Origin: an uncultured Roseburia sp.
GTDB lineage: Bacteria; Bacillota; Clostridia; Lachnospirales; Lachnospiraceae
NCBI GenBank assembly: GCA_947383215.1
Contig: CANDCP010000017.1
Span: 1 to 54,301, forward strand
DNA length: 54,301 nucleotides
Direction of reading: 5' to 3'
Of this stretch, positions 24,002-34,510 are shown one piece after another. A model generated the notes under the pieces. The model saw nothing but the letters and a program-made list of their open reading frames with translations. It was not told the DNA's origin and did not search any database. Position 1 is the first letter of the stretch, and every line of letters begins with the position of its first letter. The translations under genes and the position numbers were made by a program.

Positions 24002-27000
24002 ATGAAGAAGAGAATTTTGGCATTGCTGTTATCCGCTGTGCTGCTTTGTGCGGATGGGGGAACTGCTTTTGCACAGGCAGAGTGGGGCAGAGACGGACGA
24101 CAGGATGTATCGGAACGGACGGGGTATTTTGGAGTACGCCAGATTGCGCTTGATGAGGACGATACGGAGGCTTTTGCGCCCGCGTGCGGCGTAAAAGAGG
24201 CTGCGGCGAGGGAGTCGTCGCACTGGGATATCTACGCGTCGAATTATTATTATAATATGCTTGAGGGGGCGCAGAGGGAATTTTATGAAAGTCTGGACGC
24301 GGTTTGTTATGAGTATCTGACGACAGAGAAAAACGCGGCCAATAATTTGATGTCGGGAGTGCCGAACGGGGGGCTGACCGAAGAGGAGAGGGGAAAGGTT
24401 TATACGATGTTTCGCTTTTCAAATCCTCAATATTATTTTTTGACGTCAGCTTTTCGGTATGACTCGGCCGGGACGGTATATCCCGTGATCTATCCCGCGT
24501 TTGCGGGAGGGGAGGAGAGAAGCAGGGCGACCGGGGAATTTCAGACCGAAATTCAAAAGGCGCTTACCGAGATCGGGCTTCGCGAGGATACCGGTGCGTT
24601 GGAGCGGGCGATTCACGACTGGATCCTTGACCGCGCCGTTTATGATACGCAATATGCGAAGCTTGACGAGTCTGAGATCTGGAGCTATGAGACGGGAGGG
24701 GGATTTACCCAGAGCAGTTACAGCGTTTTTGTCAAGCCGGAGCATACGACGCTGTGCGCGGGGTATACGCTCGCGTTCAATCTTTTGTGCAGGGCGGCGG
24801 GAATTGACGCGCTTGCGGTGACAAGCGCGGACCACGCGTGGAACTGGGTGAGACTGGACGGCTGCTGGTATCAGGTGGATTGTACCTGGGACGACGCGGA
24901 TGACGGAGGGCATTACTACGATTATTTCAACCGCAGTTCGCAGCAAATCAGCCTGACGGACAGAAATGATTCCCATGTGTGGGAAGCGTATTACGGAGAC
25001 TTTATGGATTGGTCGGACTGCGGATGGGATTCGGGGGCGACGCATGAGACGCCGGGCGAGATATACGACGCGAAGGGTGCGGCGGATGTCCCGCTGGCGG
25101 ATTGGGAGATTGTCGGAAAGAAAGTGAAGGTGACGCTGAGCAGTCCGAACGCGGACGCGAAAATTTACTATACGACGGACGGGACGACGCCGTCTGTGGC
25201 GGCGACAAAGTCAAGATATTACCGCGATACATTTACGGTGGAGCGCGGCACGGCGGTGAAAGCGGTCGCCGCGGTTAACGGATATACGGACAGCAGGGAG
25301 CTTGTCATTTCCGAATATGGGTACGAAGTGTATTTTGACCTGCAGGACGGAAGAATAGAGACGCAGTATGTCGATATCGGCAAAAGGTTGGAATGCCCGG
25401 CGGATCCGGAGCGCGACGGCTATGATTTCAGCGGCTGGTTTTTGGAGAGCACGTGCGAGACGGAGTGGGATTTTGAAAACGGAATACCGTCAGAGGGGCT
25501 CACACTGTACGCAAAGTGGGCGCCGAAGGTATACCGGGTCCTGTTTGACCTCAACAACGGCGATATGGATACGACGGAGAAGGAGGTTACGCATGGCAGC
25601 TTGTTCGGGAAACTTCCTGTGCCGCAGAAATACGGCTATGTATTTATCGGATGGTACACCGAGCCCGCAGGCGGCCGGCTGGTGACAGAGAACAGTCTCG
25701 TGACGCAGACGACGAATTTTATCTTATATGCGCAGTGGAAAACGGCGACCTGCAATGTCGTTTTTGAGAGCGGAAACGGAGATCCCGTGCGCAAGGTAGA
25801 GCTGATTCCGGGAGAGACGCTGGAGGAGCCAAAGGAGCCGACGCGCAAGGGCTATCATTTCGGCGGCTGGTATCTGGAGCCGGAGTGCGAGACGAAGTGG
25901 GATTTTGCGGACGCCGTAGGAAGAGAGAACATGACCCTGTACGCGGGCTGGATCCCGAACACCTATCGGGCAATCTTTGTACCCGCAGGCGGCAGCTTGC
26001 AGACCGCGGAGAAAGAGATTACATATACGAAAGCGTTTGGAGAGCTTCCGACGCCGGAGAGAAGAGGGTATACGTTTTTGGGCTGGTATACGCTGCCTTC
26101 GGGCGGAGAAAAGGTGACGGAGGATACCTGTCTTACCGTGATGGAGGATGTGACCCTGTACGCGCAGTGGACGGAGCGTATCTGCGGGGTTACGTTTGAG
26201 AAGCAGAACGGGGAGGCCCCGTCTGCCGCGTCCGTGAGATTCGGAGAAAAGATCACGGCGCCGATGGAACCGCGGCTGCCCGGCTATTGTTTTGACGGGT
26301 GGTATCTGGAGGAGGCATGTGAGACGAAATGGGACTTTGAAGACGCTCTCGAGCAGGAATCTTTGATTTTGTACGCGGGGTGGACGCCGGGGAAATACCG
26401 GGTCTTGTTTCAGACGGGCGGCGGAAGCTGCGGTGTAAAAGAAAAAGAGGTGACGTTCGGAGGGGAATTCGGAGAGCTTCCGATACCGCAGAGAGCGGCG
26501 TATGCGTTTCTTGGGTGGTATACGCTGCCTTCGGGCGGAGAAAAGGTGACGGAGCATACGGCCATAACGCAGACGGAAAACTTTAACGTCTATGCGAGAT
26601 GGATCCCGCATACGTACCGCGTCGCCTATTATCTGAACGGAGGAGAAAACGACAAAAGAAACCCGCTATCTTACAATATTACAAGCGCGGACAGCACGTT
26701 TTACGCGCCGGCGAGATCGGGATATGTTTTTGAAGGCTGGTACAGGGACGCGGCGTGCCGGGAGAAGATAAAAGGAATCGCGCAGGGGACGAGCGGGAAT
26801 CTTTCGGTTTACGCGAAATGGGAAAAACTGACCGTGAAAAGGGCGTCCGTTGCGAAGCTTTCCAGTAAGCGAGCGGGAAAAATAACCGTAAAAATAAAAA
26901 AGGTCTCAAAAGCCGAGGGCTATGAGATACGCTATTCCGTAAAATCCAATCTGAAGAACGCGAAGACGCGGACCTCCCTGAAGGGGAGCAAGACAATTTC

Positions 27001-27118
27001 CGGGCTGAAGAAGGGAAAGCGGTATTATGTGCAGGTTCGGGCCTATAAAAAGGATTCGAAGGGGGAGAGGATTTATGGGAAGTGGAGTAAGAAAAAGCGT
27101 GTTAAGGTTTTAAAATAG
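24002..27118 (+). CDS. Secreted transglutaminase-like protein with Listeria/Bacteroides repeats
   Basis: The 1038-residue product has a signal peptide (to AFAQA, about residue 24) and a transglutaminase-like cysteine-peptidase-fold domain with the triad Cys252 (LCAGYTLAF), His278 (SADHAWNWV) and Asp293 (YQVDCTWDD). Next comes a chitobiase-C-terminal-like module (KIYYTTDGTTPS). About eight repeats of roughly 65-75 residues follow, of the Flg_new/InlB B-repeat type (YxVxFxxxxG ... GYxFxGWYxEPxCETxWDF ... LYAxW), and a Lys-rich fibronectin-like C-terminal domain ending in YGKWSKKKRVKV. No LPXTG anchor is present. It probably acts at the cell surface. A paralogue follows 13 bases downstream. ATG 24002 has an AGGAGG site. 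Confidence 0.88.
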   Translation: MKKRILALLLSAVLLCADGGTAFAQAEWGRDGRQDVSERTGYFGVRQIALDEDDTEAFAPACGVKEAAARESSHWDIYASNYYYNMLEGAQREFYESLDAVCYEYLTTEKNAANNLMSGVPNGGLTEEERGKVYTMFRFSNPQYYFLTSAFRYDSAGTVYPVIYPAFAGGEERSRATGEFQTEIQKALTEIGLREDTGALERAIHDWILDRAVYDTQYAKLDESEIWSYETGGGFTQSSYSVFVKPEHTTLCAGYTLAFNLLCRAAGIDALAVTSADHAWNWVRLDGCWYQVDCTWDDADDGGHYYDYFNRSSQQISLTDRNDSHVWEAYYGDFMDWSDCGWDSGATHETPGEIYDAKGAADVPLADWEIVGKKVKVTLSSPNADAKIYYTTDGTTPSVAATKSRYYRDTFTVERGTAVKAVAAVNGYTDSRELVISEYGYEVYFDLQDGRIETQYVDIGKRLECPADPERDGYDFSGWFLESTCETEWDFENGIPSEGLTLYAKWAPKVYRVLFDLNNGDMDTTEKEVTHGSLFGKLPVPQKYGYVFIGWYTEPAGGRLVTENSLVTQTTNFILYAQWKTATCNVVFESGNGDPVRKVELIPGETLEEPKEPTRKGYHFGGWYLEPECETKWDFADAVGRENMTLYAGWIPNTYRAIFVPAGGSLQTAEKEITYTKAFGELPTPERRGYTFLGWYTLPSGGEKVTEDTCLTVMEDVTLYAQWTERICGVTFEKQNGEAPSAASVRFGEKITAPMEPRLPGYCFDGWYLEEACETKWDFEDALEQESLILYAGWTPGKYRVLFQTGGGSCGVKEKEVTFGGEFGELPIPQRAAYAFLGWYTLPSGGEKVTEHTAITQTENFNVYARWIPHTYRVAYYLNGGENDKRNPLSYNITSADSTFYAPARSGYVFEGWYRDAACREKIKGIAQGTSGNLSVYAKWEKLTVKRASVAKLSSKRAGKITVKIKKVSKAEGYEIRYSVKSNLKNAKTRTSLKGSKTISGLKKGKRYYVQVRAYKKDSKGERIYGKWSKKKRVKVLK

Positions 27119-27131
27119 CAGAGGTGACAAA

Positions 27132-29210
27132 TTGAAAAAGCATGTATGGATATGGATTGCGGTTCTGCTCGTTTTGACCGGATCAGAAGCAATTTTTGCA
27201 AATCCGGCTGAAGAGATGGACGGGGCAAGGTACGGCACGGGGCTGCTCCCCCTTGTGGGAAGGGAGATTTCGCTTGACGGCGAGCCGCCGTGCAGGGCTG
27301 CGTCGTACGGCGGACAGAGAGAACCGTCGGAGTGGGATCGTTTTGCCAGCAATTATTATTACAATCAGATGAATGGGCGGCAGCAGGAATTTTACGATCA
27401 GCTGGATGAGGAGGCGTATGCCTATCTGTCGACGTGGGAGACGGTGAACGGCTATGGTTCGGGAACTTCGAATCTGATAGCCGCGGCGGGTTTGAGCGAG
27501 ACGGAGGCAAAGGAAGTGTATCAGATCTTCCGCTATGCCAATCCGCAGTATTATTTTATTTCCAACCGTTATTTCGTCGGGAGAGAAGGCGGTACGATGT
27601 ACTTTGCTTTCGACGTATATCCGGCGTTCGTAAACGGGCGGGAGCGCGCGCATGCGACGAAGGAGTTTAAAAGCTCTGTGGAAGGGGCGCTGGAGGAAGT
27701 GCTCGCGGCGGGAGAGGAACCGGAAGCCCGGGCAAGGGCGGCGCACGACTGGGTGGCCAGGAAGGTAGATTACGACCAAAACTATATGGACGAATCCATT
27801 GATTTTTCCGAATATGAGATGACGGCGTATACGCAGAGCGCGTACAGTACGTTTTGCCGGGATGTGACGGTATGCGCCGGTTACACGTTGGCGTATGAGC
27901 TTTTGTGCAATGCGGCTGGAATCGATTCGGTCAGCGTCACGAGCGAGACGCACGCATGGAATAAGGTCCGCCTGTACGGAAACTGGTATCAGGTGGACTG
28001 TACCTGGGACGACCTCGGTATTTTGGGCGCAGAAGTTGACGTGTTTTACGACTTTTTTGACCGAAGCGACGCGTATTTTCTTGAGAACGACCAGGAAGAC
28101 GCGCATGTGGCGGAGGCTTATCTTGCAGATTATAACAGTCCGGCGTGCCTTTATGATTCGGTTTTGGAAGGCGACGAGGAGATGTATCGGCGGCTTCCGG
28201 GCGTGATACCGCAGGAGTATAAGCTGACAGAGAAGGCGGCGCCTCCGTCTTTTGGGGATGCGGCAAGAAACGGAACAGAGTTTACGCTAACGCTTTCGTG
28301 CGGGACAGAGGGCGAGCCGGTTTATTACTATACGCTTGACGGGACCGACCCGGCGGTTTCCGCGTCAAAATGCGGCCGTTGCAGCGACGGGACGCTTGTG
28401 TTTAACGGGGAGAGGGAGGTGCGCGTCATTGCGGTTGTCGACGGGTATCTGGAGAGCGAGCCGTCCGTTTACAAATCGGTGCTGCCGCTTTATACGGTAA
28501 CGTTTCAGTCGGGGGGAGGAACCCCGGTGGCAGGACAGCAGCGCAAGGAGGGGGAGCCGGCGGGGATGCCGGTCCGGCCTTCGAGGACGGGCTATGTATT
28601 TGGCGGCTGGTACAAAGACGCGGCGCATACGCAGCCGTGGAATTTTCTGACCGATTGTGTGTCGGGAAACCTTACGCTGTATGCAAAATGGACGCCGGAG
28701 GAATACAGGATTACTTATGTGACAGGCGGGGGGACAATCGCGTCTTCGGCGTTGTCGTCGTATACGATTCAAAGCCCGGCGATCGTATTAAAGAATCCGA
28801 CGAAAAAAGGGTATCTGTTCGACGGCTGGTACAAGGATGCGTTATACCGCACGAAAATAACCGTTATTGGGTCGGGGAGCGCCGGGAATCTGAATCTCTA
28901 CGCGAAATGGACGAAGGTCGCAAAGCCAAAGCGGGCGGCGCTTTCGAAGATACGCAATAAAAAGGGAAGAAAGATTGAAGTAAAAATAAAAAAGATAAGC
29001 GACGCGGCCGGTTATCAGATTCGTTATTCCAAAAAGGCAAACATGAAGTCCGCCAAAAAAACGACCGCGACGTCGACGGCTAAGACCATATCGAAGCTTT
29101 CCGCGGGAAAACGGTATTATATACAGGTGCGCGCATACAAAAAGGATTCCGCCGGAAAGAATGTCTATGGGGACTGGAGCAAAAAGCGCAGCGTTACGGT
29201 TCGCAAGTGA
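27132..29210 (+). CDS. Second secreted transglutaminase-like protein, tandem paralogue
   Basis: The 692-residue protein starts at TTG 27132 behind a GAGGTG site. Layout is the same as its upstream neighbour but shorter: signal peptide, transglutaminase-like domain with Cys248, His274 and Asp289, a chitobiase-like module (YYYTLDGTDPAVSAS), two Flg_new-type repeats (GYVFGGWYKDAAHTQPWNF and GYLFDGWYKDALYRT) and the same fibronectin-like C-terminus (YGDWSKKRSVTV). The pair clearly arose by tandem duplication and differs mainly in repeat number. It is probably co-transcribed with the first gene. Whether the domain cross-links, hydrolyses or only binds is unknown. Confidence 0.87.
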   Translation: MKKHVWIWIAVLLVLTGSEAIFANPAEEMDGARYGTGLLPLVGREISLDGEPPCRAASYGGQREPSEWDRFASNYYYNQMNGRQQEFYDQLDEEAYAYLSTWETVNGYGSGTSNLIAAAGLSETEAKEVYQIFRYANPQYYFISNRYFVGREGGTMYFAFDVYPAFVNGRERAHATKEFKSSVEGALEEVLAAGEEPEARARAAHDWVARKVDYDQNYMDESIDFSEYEMTAYTQSAYSTFCRDVTVCAGYTLAYELLCNAAGIDSVSVTSETHAWNKVRLYGNWYQVDCTWDDLGILGAEVDVFYDFFDRSDAYFLENDQEDAHVAEAYLADYNSPACLYDSVLEGDEEMYRRLPGVIPQEYKLTEKAAPPSFGDAARNGTEFTLTLSCGTEGEPVYYYTLDGTDPAVSASKCGRCSDGTLVFNGEREVRVIAVVDGYLESEPSVYKSVLPLYTVTFQSGGGTPVAGQQRKEGEPAGMPVRPSRTGYVFGGWYKDAAHTQPWNFLTDCVSGNLTLYAKWTPEEYRITYVTGGGTIASSALSSYTIQSPAIVLKNPTKKGYLFDGWYKDALYRTKITVIGSGSAGNLNLYAKWTKVAKPKRAALSKIRNKKGRKIEVKIKKISDAAGYQIRYSKKANMKSAKKTTATSTAKTISKLSAGKRYYIQVRAYKKDSAGKNVYGDWSKKRSVTVRK

Positions 29211-29243
29211 TAATTTTTCGACGAGGAAGATAAGGAGAATGGG

Positions 29244-29648
29244 ATGGAAGATTTGTTGAGGCAATATCCGGATCGGGAGGCGTTTGACGCATTTTTTCAT
29301 ATGAATTACAAGCCGGTAGTTTATGAAGATGTAAAAGACGCGATGGAAGCGTTCGTAAAAGAGGCCGGGCTTTCCCTCTTTTTTGACGAGTATGTGAAAA
29401 GCGGCAATATAAAGAAAGCGGATTTCATGGAACACTTTTCGCAGGCGGCGTCTTTTCAGTTTGAGGACGCCATGACGGAGGCGTTTTATGAGAAGAATCC
29501 GGACATTTACGAGACGGCGTTTGCGTTATACGAGCTTGCGCCGCAGGAGTCGGCGGCAATCACAAGGACATTTCATGAGGCGTATGCAAAAAGCTACGCG
29601 GAATGCTTAGATCAGCTGTTTGACAGGGCGATCACGCCGTTGCTTTAG
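29244..29648 (+). CDS. Hypothetical protein, helical and acidic
   Basis: The 134-residue protein has no signal peptide and no membrane segment, and is predicted to be almost all helical (e.g. EAFDAFFHMNYKPVVYEDVKDAMEAF). I do not recognise the family. An AAGGAG site lies 8 bases before ATG 29244. It follows the transglutaminase-like pair by 33 bases, so may be read from the same transcript, and converges on the flippase gene 4 bases away. Confidence 0.75.
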   Translation: MEDLLRQYPDREAFDAFFHMNYKPVVYEDVKDAMEAFVKEAGLSLFFDEYVKSGNIKKADFMEHFSQAASFQFEDAMTEAFYEKNPDIYETAFALYELAPQESAAITRTFHEAYAKSYAECLDQLFDRAITPLL

Positions 29649-29652
29649 GGCT

Positions 29653-31023
29653 TCAGGCTTTGCAAAGCCCGTGTTTATTCAGATATAAAATAGTAAGGAT
29701 AGCCGCCGCGGCGATAAACAGCTGGCTTACCAGCATACCATAGAGATAAGAGCGGATTCCGTATACCGGGACGAATACCAGGACAAAGAGGATTCGAATC
29801 AGGCTGCCCAGAAGGTTGATGCCAAAAGCGTGGGAAGCTTTTCCGAGTCCGTTTAAGATACTTGCGAGAGTGGTGGCAAGATTGGAAAACGGACAGATCC
29901 AGCTCAGGGTTGTGATAAAAGTTCCGGCAAGCGTATTTTTGAAAACGATCTGCCCGATATAATCGCCGGTGAGCAGAAAAACAAGCGTACTGAAAAGACC
30001 GAGAATCATACAGTATTCTACGGTCTTTTTAATTGCGCGCACAATCAGCGTCCGATTACAGTCTGACTGCGCCTCGGAAATGGTAGGAAGTAAAAGGACG
30101 GACACGGAGCTGGTCAGCACGTTTGGAAACAGGATCATAGGCATAGCCATGCCTGTTAAAATTCCGAATACGCTCAAAGCGTCGCTGTTATTGTAGCCGA
30201 ACAGCTGAAGTTGCGCCGGGATTAAGATTGCCTCGATACTGGAAAACAAGTTGATGGTTACGCGGTTGGCCGTAAGTGGGATACAGTAAAAGCCAAGCTG
30301 TTTTAGAGGGCGAAGCCGGCGTTTTGCGGTATTGCGTTTTAAGCCGCCCGCGGCGTCCGCTGACTTGCGCAGCGCTTTTTTGTGGAGAGAAAGCGCGGTC
30401 AGAGAGTAGAGCGTGGCGGCAATATCGCCGCAGACAAGCCCCCAGACAGCGGCGGCGGGAGAGATCGAGAGGTTCTGCTCCTTGGCGATCAGATACAGCA
30501 TATATACGGCGCCTACCCGGATTCCCTGCTCTAACAGCTGGGAAAATGAGGGAACCGCCGTTTTTTTCAGTCCGTAATAGTAGCCGTTGATACAGGAGTG
30601 TATCGCGGTAAAAGGCAGGGAATAGGCCATGATGCACAGGAGAATACCGCAGCGCGATTCGTGCAAAACGGTATTTGAGAGGAGCTGCGCCTGCCTTAGC
30701 AGGAAAATCATAACGAGTACGGAAAGGCAAAGAGACAGGAACAGCCCCGCGTACAGATAGCGCAGGCCGCTGCAGTCATTGCACTTTCCGCGTTCTTCCG
30801 ATACAAATTTGGAAATGGCTGTCTGGACGCCTGCTGCGGTCAGGGAGACACAGAGTGTGAGAATCGGAAAAATCAGCTGATAGATTCCAAGTCCCTCTGC
30901 ACCGATTGTGCGCGATAAGAATATTCTATAAAAGAAACCGATAATTCTGCTTAGAACTCCGGTAAGGGTTAAGAGTAAGGTTCCTGTGACAAATGGATTG
31001 AAGAGGAAGCGGGAACGTTTCAA
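29653..31023 (-). CDS. SpoVB/MurJ-like polysaccharide flippase (MOP superfamily)
   Basis: This 456-residue protein has about 14 membrane helices and the family start LLLTLTGVLSRIIGFFYRIFLSRTIGAEGLGIYQLIFP. Members include stage V sporulation protein B and lipid II or O-antigen flippases, which move lipid-linked sugars across the membrane. TTG 31023 is preferred because a GGAGG site lies 5 bases upstream; a longer frame to 31104 lacks one. A precise substrate cannot be assigned. Confidence 0.87.
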   Translation of the reverse strand: MKRSRFLFNPFVTGTLLLTLTGVLSRIIGFFYRIFLSRTIGAEGLGIYQLIFPILTLCVSLTAAGVQTAISKFVSEERGKCNDCSGLRYLYAGLFLSLCLSVLVMIFLLRQAQLLSNTVLHESRCGILLCIMAYSLPFTAIHSCINGYYYGLKKTAVPSFSQLLEQGIRVGAVYMLYLIAKEQNLSISPAAAVWGLVCGDIAATLYSLTALSLHKKALRKSADAAGGLKRNTAKRRLRPLKQLGFYCIPLTANRVTINLFSSIEAILIPAQLQLFGYNNSDALSVFGILTGMAMPMILFPNVLTSSVSVLLLPTISEAQSDCNRTLIVRAIKKTVEYCMILGLFSTLVFLLTGDYIGQIVFKNTLAGTFITTLSWICPFSNLATTLASILNGLGKASHAFGINLLGSLIRILFVLVFVPVYGIRSYLYGMLVSQLFIAAAAILTILYLNKHGLCKA

Positions 31024-31140
31024 AGGATACCTCCAGAGTAAGTTTGCCTGTTTCAAATAGTGTATGACAGGTGGACGCAAAGCAGAACTTGGGTTATCGG
31101 GCACGGAGTGAACGATAACGAGTTAAGAAGGGGTGATAGA

Positions 31141-32337
31141 ATGGAGCGAATGATTTATCTTGACAATGCCGCGACGACGCCGACGGCGCCGGAAGTAATC
31201 GAAGCGATGCTTCCGTATTACGAGGAGCGCTATGGAAATCCGTCTGCGGTATACGAGGTTGGAAATATAAGCAAGAATGCGATAGAGGAAGCGAGGAAAT
31301 ATATTGCGGAGTCGATCGGCGCGTCGCCGCAGGAAATCTATTTTACGGCCGGAGGCAGCGAATCCGACAACTGGGCGATTAAGGCGACGGCCGAGAGCCT
31401 GGGACATCGCGGGAATCATATTGTTACAAGCAAGATCGAGCACCATGCGGTTTTGAAAACGTGCGAGTACCTGCAGCACAACGGATATGAGGTGACGTAT
31501 CTGGATGTGGACGAGAACGGTTTTGTGCGCCCGGAGGCAGTGAGAAGGGCGCTGCGCCCGAGTACGATTCTGGTGTCCGTTATGACCGCAAATAATGAAA
31601 TCGGAACGATAGAGCCGATCGCAAGAATCGGGGCTCTGACGTCGCGTTACGGGATCCGTTTTCACACGGACGCCGTACAGGCATACGGGCAGATTCCGTT
31701 GAATGTCAATCATCTGCACGTGGATATGTTGAGCGCGAGCGCGCATAAGTTTAACGGCCCCAAGGGGGTCGGATTTTTGTACATCAGGGAAGGCAGAAAT
31801 ATTCCGCCGTTTGTGCACGGCGGCGACCAGGAGAGAAAGAACCGGGCGGGCACAGAGAATGTGCCGGGAATCGTAGGGATGGGAAGGGCGGCGAGACTTG
31901 CCCATGAGACGATGTCCGAGCGGATGGAGAAGGAAAGCCGTCTGCGCGATTATCTGATTTATTCTATTTTAAAAGAAGTGCCGTATTCAAGACTTAACGG
32001 GGATTTCAAGAGACGGCTGCCAAACAACGCGGATTTTTGTTTCGATTATATCGACGGGCCGAGTCTGCTTGTTATGCTGGATATGGACGGCATCTGCGCT
32101 TCCGCGGGTTCGGCCTGTACGTCGGGGCAGGAAGAGGCCTCCCATGTTCTGACCGCAATCGGAATCGGCGAGGAACGCGCAAGGGGAGCGCTGAGGTTGA
32201 CGCTAAGCGCGTCCACTACGAGAGAAGATGTCGACTACGTTGTGGAGTGCATCAAAAAAAATACGGCGAAGCTGCGCGAGAAATCCGAGGCTTTCTGCAA
32301 AATGCAGTTAAAAAGCGGATATCCGGATAAAAAATGA
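31141..32337 (+). CDS. Cysteine desulfurase (IscS/NifS family)
   Basis: This PLP enzyme takes sulfur from cysteine as a protein persulfide. The 398-residue protein starts IYLDNAATTPTAPEV, has the PLP-binding Lys in SASAHKFNGPKGVGF, and the catalytic Cys on the loop SAGSACTSGQEEASHVL. It lies 76 bases upstream of mnmA, so a main role is probably to feed sulfur for tRNA thiolation, although it may also serve iron-sulfur clusters. The ATG at 31141 follows an AAGGGGTG site. Confidence 0.93.
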   Translation: MERMIYLDNAATTPTAPEVIEAMLPYYEERYGNPSAVYEVGNISKNAIEEARKYIAESIGASPQEIYFTAGGSESDNWAIKATAESLGHRGNHIVTSKIEHHAVLKTCEYLQHNGYEVTYLDVDENGFVRPEAVRRALRPSTILVSVMTANNEIGTIEPIARIGALTSRYGIRFHTDAVQAYGQIPLNVNHLHVDMLSASAHKFNGPKGVGFLYIREGRNIPPFVHGGDQERKNRAGTENVPGIVGMGRAARLAHETMSERMEKESRLRDYLIYSILKEVPYSRLNGDFKRRLPNNADFCFDYIDGPSLLVMLDMDGICASAGSACTSGQEEASHVLTAIGIGEERARGALRLTLSASTTREDVDYVVECIKKNTAKLREKSEAFCKMQLKSGYPDKK

Positions 32338-32413
32338 GGATTGACGGGAAGAAGAGCTTAAAGTACACTGAAAAAGCAAACGTTGAGAAGATAACGGAAA
32401 AGAGATAAAACAG

Positions 32414-33487
32414 ATGGAAAAGAAGAGAGTAGTGGTCGGTATGTCCGGGGGAGTAGACTCCTCCGTGGCTGCCTTTTTATTAAAAGAACAGGGCTATGAT
32501 GTGATCGGCGTGACAATGCAGATCTGGCAGGATGAGGAAGAGGATGAGCGGGAGGAGAACGGCGGATGCTGCGCTCTTTCGGCTGTGGAGGATGCAAGGC
32601 GCGTGGCGGCGCAGTTAGGGATTCCCTACTATGTGATGAATTTTAAATCCGAATTTAGACGGAAAGTGATGGATTATTTTGTGGCGGAGTATCTGCGGGG
32701 GCGCACGCCGAACCCCTGCATTGCGTGCAACCGTTATGTGAAATGGGAGGCGCTGCTTCATAGAAGTCTGTCGATCGGAGCGGATTATATTGCGACGGGG
32801 CATTACGCGCGGGTTACAAGGCTTGCGAACGGCAGATATGCCGTCTGCAATTCGGCGACGGAGGCAAAGGATCAGACGTATGCGCTTTACAGCCTGACGC
32901 AGGAGCAGCTTGCCCGGACACTGATGCCCGTAGGAGAATACCGCAAGGAAGAAATCAGGGCGATCGCGGAAAAGATCGGGTTAAATGTGGCCAACAAGAA
33001 GGACAGCCAGGAAATCTGCTTTATACCGGATAAGGATTATGCGGGATTTATCGAGCGGGAGACAAAGGCGTCGACGCCCGGGAATTTTGTGACAAAAACG
33101 GGGGAAGTGCTTGGAAAACACAGAGGAATTATCCATTATACGATCGGGCAGCGCAGAGGGCTTGGGCTGGCGATGGGGGAGCATGTCTATGTGACTGAAA
33201 TCAGACCGGAGACGAACGAGGTTGTCGTCGGGGGGGCCGCGGACGTTTTTTCGAGAGAGGTTTATGCGGATCAGCTGAATTTTATGGCGCTTGAGGATTT
33301 TCCGGGGGAAATGCGCTTAACGGCAAAAATCCGTTATGCCCATAAGGGAGCGCCCTGTCTTGTAAAAAAAGTCGGAAAGGATACGGTGCGCTGTCTGTTT
33401 GAGGAGCCGCAGCGGGCCGTCACGCCCGGACAGGCCATCGTGTTTTATGACGGGAACTATGTGGCCGCGGGGGCGACGATCCGGTAA
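32414..33487 (+). CDS. mnmA: tRNA 2-thiouridine synthase MnmA
   Basis: MnmA adds sulfur to uridine 34 of tRNA-Lys, -Glu and -Gln using ATP and a persulfide from a cysteine desulfurase. The 357-residue protein has the PP-loop [15 protein letters not shown], the first catalytic Cys in [12 protein letters not shown] and the second in SQEICFIPD, and a C-terminal barrel ([13 protein letters not shown]). The desulfurase gene directly upstream supports the pathway. Its stop codon touches that of the convergent PHP gene with no gap. Confidence 0.95.
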   Translation: MEKKRVVVGMSGGVDSSVAAFLLKEQGYDVIGVTMQIWQDEEEDEREENGGCCALSAVEDARRVAAQLGIPYYVMNFKSEFRRKVMDYFVAEYLRGRTPNPCIACNRYVKWEALLHRSLSIGADYIATGHYARVTRLANGRYAVCNSATEAKDQTYALYSLTQEQLARTLMPVGEYRKEEIRAIAEKIGLNVANKKDSQEICFIPDKDYAGFIERETKASTPGNFVTKTGEVLGKHRGIIHYTIGQRRGLGLAMGEHVYVTEIRPETNEVVVGGAADVFSREVYADQLNFMALEDFPGEMRLTAKIRYAHKGAPCLVKKVGKDTVRCLFEEPQRAVTPGQAIVFYDGNYVAAGATIR

Positions 33488-34324
33488 TTACGGACATTTG
33501 ATAAAGTCGGGCTTGCGGTTTTTGAACACCGTGTAATACGAAAATCCGGCGTCTTTGAGGATGGCGCAGACCCGGTCGAAGCCGTATGCGATATGCTCCG
33601 GCTTGTGCGCGTCCGAGCCGACGGTAATGATTTCACCGCCCAGTTCCCGGTAACGCTTTATAATGTCTTCCGTGGGATTCGGATGGCCGAGTCCGAATTT
33701 GAATCCGCCGGTATTTATTTCGATGCCCTTTCCGCGCGAAATCAGGTTCTGTAAGATGGCGTCGAGAACGTCGGCGTATTTCTTGTACGAATACTGCGCG
33801 TTTTTGTTCGGGCCGTAGCGTACAACATAGTCGATGTGTCCGTACACGTCGAAATCGCAAAACGCTTCGATGTTTTCCAGGATCGAGGAAAAATATTCCG
33901 TGTAGGCCTCCTTCTCGGTTCTTCCGTCAAAATAGCAGGAATAGTACGGATCCATGCCGTGTACGACATGGGAGGAGCCAATCACGAAATCAAACTCATA
34001 ATCATGGAGAAACGCTTCATAGCGCGCCCCAAGGTGCGGCTGCAGCCCGAGCTCTATGCCGGCAAGAATCGGAAGCCTGTTCGCGTACTGCGTCTGCAGC
34101 GCTTTTATGGAAGAAAGGTAGGAGCCTGCGTCTAAGAGAAACTCGTCCGAAAATCCGTCTTCCCGCGCCGAAGGCGCGTTCGGTTCGCACGGATAGTCAT
34201 AATCCAGGTGTTCGGTAAAGCAGATGCCGTCCAGTCCGAGGCACAGGGCCTTTCTTGCCATGACGGCCGGCGGCGTATCGCTGTCGGTAGAAAATGATGT
34301 GTGCATATGTGTATCCCAGAACAT
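33488..34324 (-). CDS. Histidinol-phosphatase family protein (PHP domain)
   Basis: This 278-residue protein has PHP-domain metal ligands: the HxH motif in WDTHMHTSFSTDSD, FTEHLDYDY, GSSHVVHG, the DVYGHIDYVVRYG loop and the final GSDAHKPEHIAYGF. The length and motifs match HisJ-type histidinol-phosphatase, which makes histidinol in histidine synthesis, but there are no histidine genes nearby, so another phosphate ester is possible. An AGGAGGT site precedes ATG 34324. Confidence 0.85.
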   Translation of the reverse strand: MFWDTHMHTSFSTDSDTPPAVMARKALCLGLDGICFTEHLDYDYPCEPNAPSAREDGFSDEFLLDAGSYLSSIKALQTQYANRLPILAGIELGLQPHLGARYEAFLHDYEFDFVIGSSHVVHGMDPYYSCYFDGRTEKEAYTEYFSSILENIEAFCDFDVYGHIDYVVRYGPNKNAQYSYKKYADVLDAILQNLISRGKGIEINTGGFKFGLGHPNPTEDIIKRYRELGGEIITVGSDAHKPEHIAYGFDRVCAILKDAGFSYYTVFKNRKPDFIKCP

Positions 34325-34510
34325 AGAAACCTCCTGTAAAATATTTCATAGTATTCTATCAGATACAAATTTTTTGTCAATGTTTTTCCGTCGTGTGAAG
34401 CCCGTGCAGATTGACGAATTCGAGTTTTTTGCATATGTAACAAGAAATAGAGCGATATTTTTGGCGAAACGATATTTTGTTATAAAAATTAACAAAGTGC
34501 ATGTACCTAC

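Noticed and set aside
31024-31104. Longer N-terminus for the SpoVB-like protein
   Set aside because: A good ribosome site lies just upstream of TTG 31023, and the added residues are not typical of the family.
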